Part shown: piece by piece, positions 22,408 through 23,077 of the stretch
How positions within the stretch are numbered: the stretch's first letter is position 1
How the letters are laid out: every line of letters begins with the position of its first letter
NCBI GenBank assembly: GCA_012800215.1
Contig: JAAZJT010000069.1
Location: forward strand, 1-23,077
From: Bacillota bacterium
GTDB lineage: Bacteria > Bacillota > Dethiobacteria > Dethiobacterales > Dethiobacteraceae
DNA length: 23,077 nt
Direction: 5' to 3'
The notes under the pieces: generated by a model
The model's database searches: none
What the model saw: the letters and a program-made list of their open reading frames with translations, nothing else
What the model was told of the DNA's origin: nothing
Position numbers and translations under genes: made by a program

Positions 22408-23077
22408 TTATTCAACACCTATTTCCGCAGTCACAATGTAGTGGCCGGTACCATCACTGGAAAACCAATAATCCCGGCCTCGCGGCACCAGCAGATGATT
22501 TCCCTGCGGTTTGACACGGTAAAGAAAATATTTTTTACCGGCAGCAGTAACCTGGTAGTATTTACCTGGTTGAAGTGCTGCTATATATTCTTCCAGGCAA
22601 AAGTCGCTTTCATAAATAACAGCGGCATGGGGATATCCTACATAGCGATAATGCCAGGGTTCATAAGGTTTCCCGGTTAAAGCTGTTTTTTCCTTCGGAT
22701 AACGAATAATAAAACCATACTTATGGGCATGCTGCTCTAACCACCTTTTACTTTTTATACCGGTAATGCTCCTTAAAACTTGTATATCTAAGGCCAGTCC
22801 CAGTTCGTGTTCACTGGTGCCGGGACGTGCCACATATTTCTTGTTTTTGGCTTCACGATAAAGTTCTTCTTGTTCCTGCCTGCTCCTGTAACCGCTCGTA
22901 ACCACAAGATTAGTGATACCCGCATCACGTGCGGCAGAAAACATTTTTTCCGCCTGTAGCAGTGTTTCCTCCTCCAGCTGTATTCCTGCTGTCGATAATG
23001 GCACACGGCCACCTGCAGAAACAATTTTTTTTGCTCCCTCGTCTAACAGGTTAGGATATTCTTCATTTACAAGTAGA
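22408..23077 (-). CDS. VanY-like D-alanyl-D-alanine carboxypeptidase (M15B), 5' end cut
   Basis: A zinc D,D-carboxypeptidase family protein that removes the terminal D-Ala from peptidoglycan stems. The frame is open to the window edge, so the N-terminus is missing; the first visible codons read LLVNEEYPNLLDEGAKK, near the usual start of the mature domain. Motifs are VVTSGYRSRQEQEELY, GTSEHELGLALDI (zinc His and Asp) and EPWHYRYVG (catalytic Glu, zinc His). About 75 residues follow the catalytic core (GKYYQVTAAGKKYFLYRVK and on), a C-terminal extension in a beta-like pattern. No vanHAX-type ligase genes are present, so this need not be glycopeptide resistance. A GTG at 23004 lies inside the conserved domain and is not the start. 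Confidence 0.92.
   Translation of the reverse strand, partial: LLVNEEYPNLLDEGAKKIVSAGGRVPLSTAGIQLEEETLLQAEKMFSAARDAGITNLVVTSGYRSRQEQEELYREAKNKKYVARPGTSEHELGLALDIQVLRSITGIKSKRWLEQHAHKYGFIIRYPKEKTALTGKPYEPWHYRYVGYPHAAVIYESDFCLEEYIAALQPGKYYQVTAAGKKYFLYRVKPQGNHLLVPRGRDYWFSSDGTGHYIVTAEIGVE

Noticed and set aside
20099..23077. Vancomycin-resistance (van) gene cluster
   Set aside because: Only a VanY-like peptidase and a generic two-component system are present; no VanH, VanA-type ligase or VanX is visible.
1..23077. tRNA or rRNA genes, CRISPR arrays, insertion sequences or prophage
   Set aside because: No cloverleaf-like sequences, regularly spaced repeats, transposases, integrases or phage proteins were seen on either strand by reading.

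Overview
The window looks like chromosome from a low-GC, endospore-forming Firmicute, probably a member of the Clostridia. The reasons are strong AGGAGG-type ribosome sites, frequent TTG and GTG starts, short rho-independent terminators, a CwlD-type spore-cortex amidase, a LiaF-like protein, and the Firmicute cdaA-cdaR-glmM cluster. Most genes deal with the cell envelope: peptidoglycan precursors, polymerisation, trimming, envelope sensing and drug export.

Layout. Positions 1 to about 12,955 are on the minus strand. Read in transcription order they are: a CwlD amidase; an alanine/glycine:cation symporter; the c-di-AMP cyclase CdaA, its regulator CdaR and phosphoglucosamine mutase GlmM; a glmS-class self-cleaving ribozyme; glucosamine-6-phosphate deaminase NagB and a strong terminator; a lipoprotein; a 39-codon remnant of an ECF sigma factor; a SHOCT-domain membrane protein; a monofunctional peptidoglycan glycosyltransferase; a PilT-like protein with broken nucleotide-binding motifs; a NarL-family histidine kinase; and a membrane protein cut by the window edge. 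Positions 13,018-15,503 are on the plus strand: two overlapping short chromate-transporter-family genes, a small zinc-ribbon protein with an elaborate 5' leader, and a LiaF-like protein. Positions 15,614-23,077 are on the minus strand again: a 51-residue membrane protein, a MarR-controlled heterodimeric ABC exporter, and a VanY-like D,D-carboxypeptidase followed by an OmpR-type response regulator and its kinase.

Main discovery. In Firmicutes the cdaA-cdaR-glmM cluster is usually followed by glmS, with the GlcN6P-sensing glmS ribozyme in the glmS leader. Here the ribozyme is present and looks intact (positions 7350-7481), but the gene behind it is nagB. A ribozyme that destroys its downstream mRNA when GlcN6P is high makes little sense for a catabolic deaminase. 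It makes good sense if NagB runs backwards, making GlcN6P from fructose-6-phosphate and ammonia in place of GlmS. GlmM, encoded just upstream on the same likely transcript, consumes that GlcN6P. This points to a displaced enzyme under a retained riboregulator.

Other points of note are a PilT homologue lacking the Walker A lysine and Walker B glutamate; a zinc-ribbon gene whose Shine-Dalgarno sequence lies in an 11-bp perfect inverted repeat and whose -10 box lies inside a palindrome; a 14-bp-arm MarR operator over the exporter promoter; and a truncated ECF sigma gene. I saw no tRNA, rRNA, CRISPR array, insertion sequence or prophage. The 6132-6543 gap holds one promoter, one terminator and no convincing gene.
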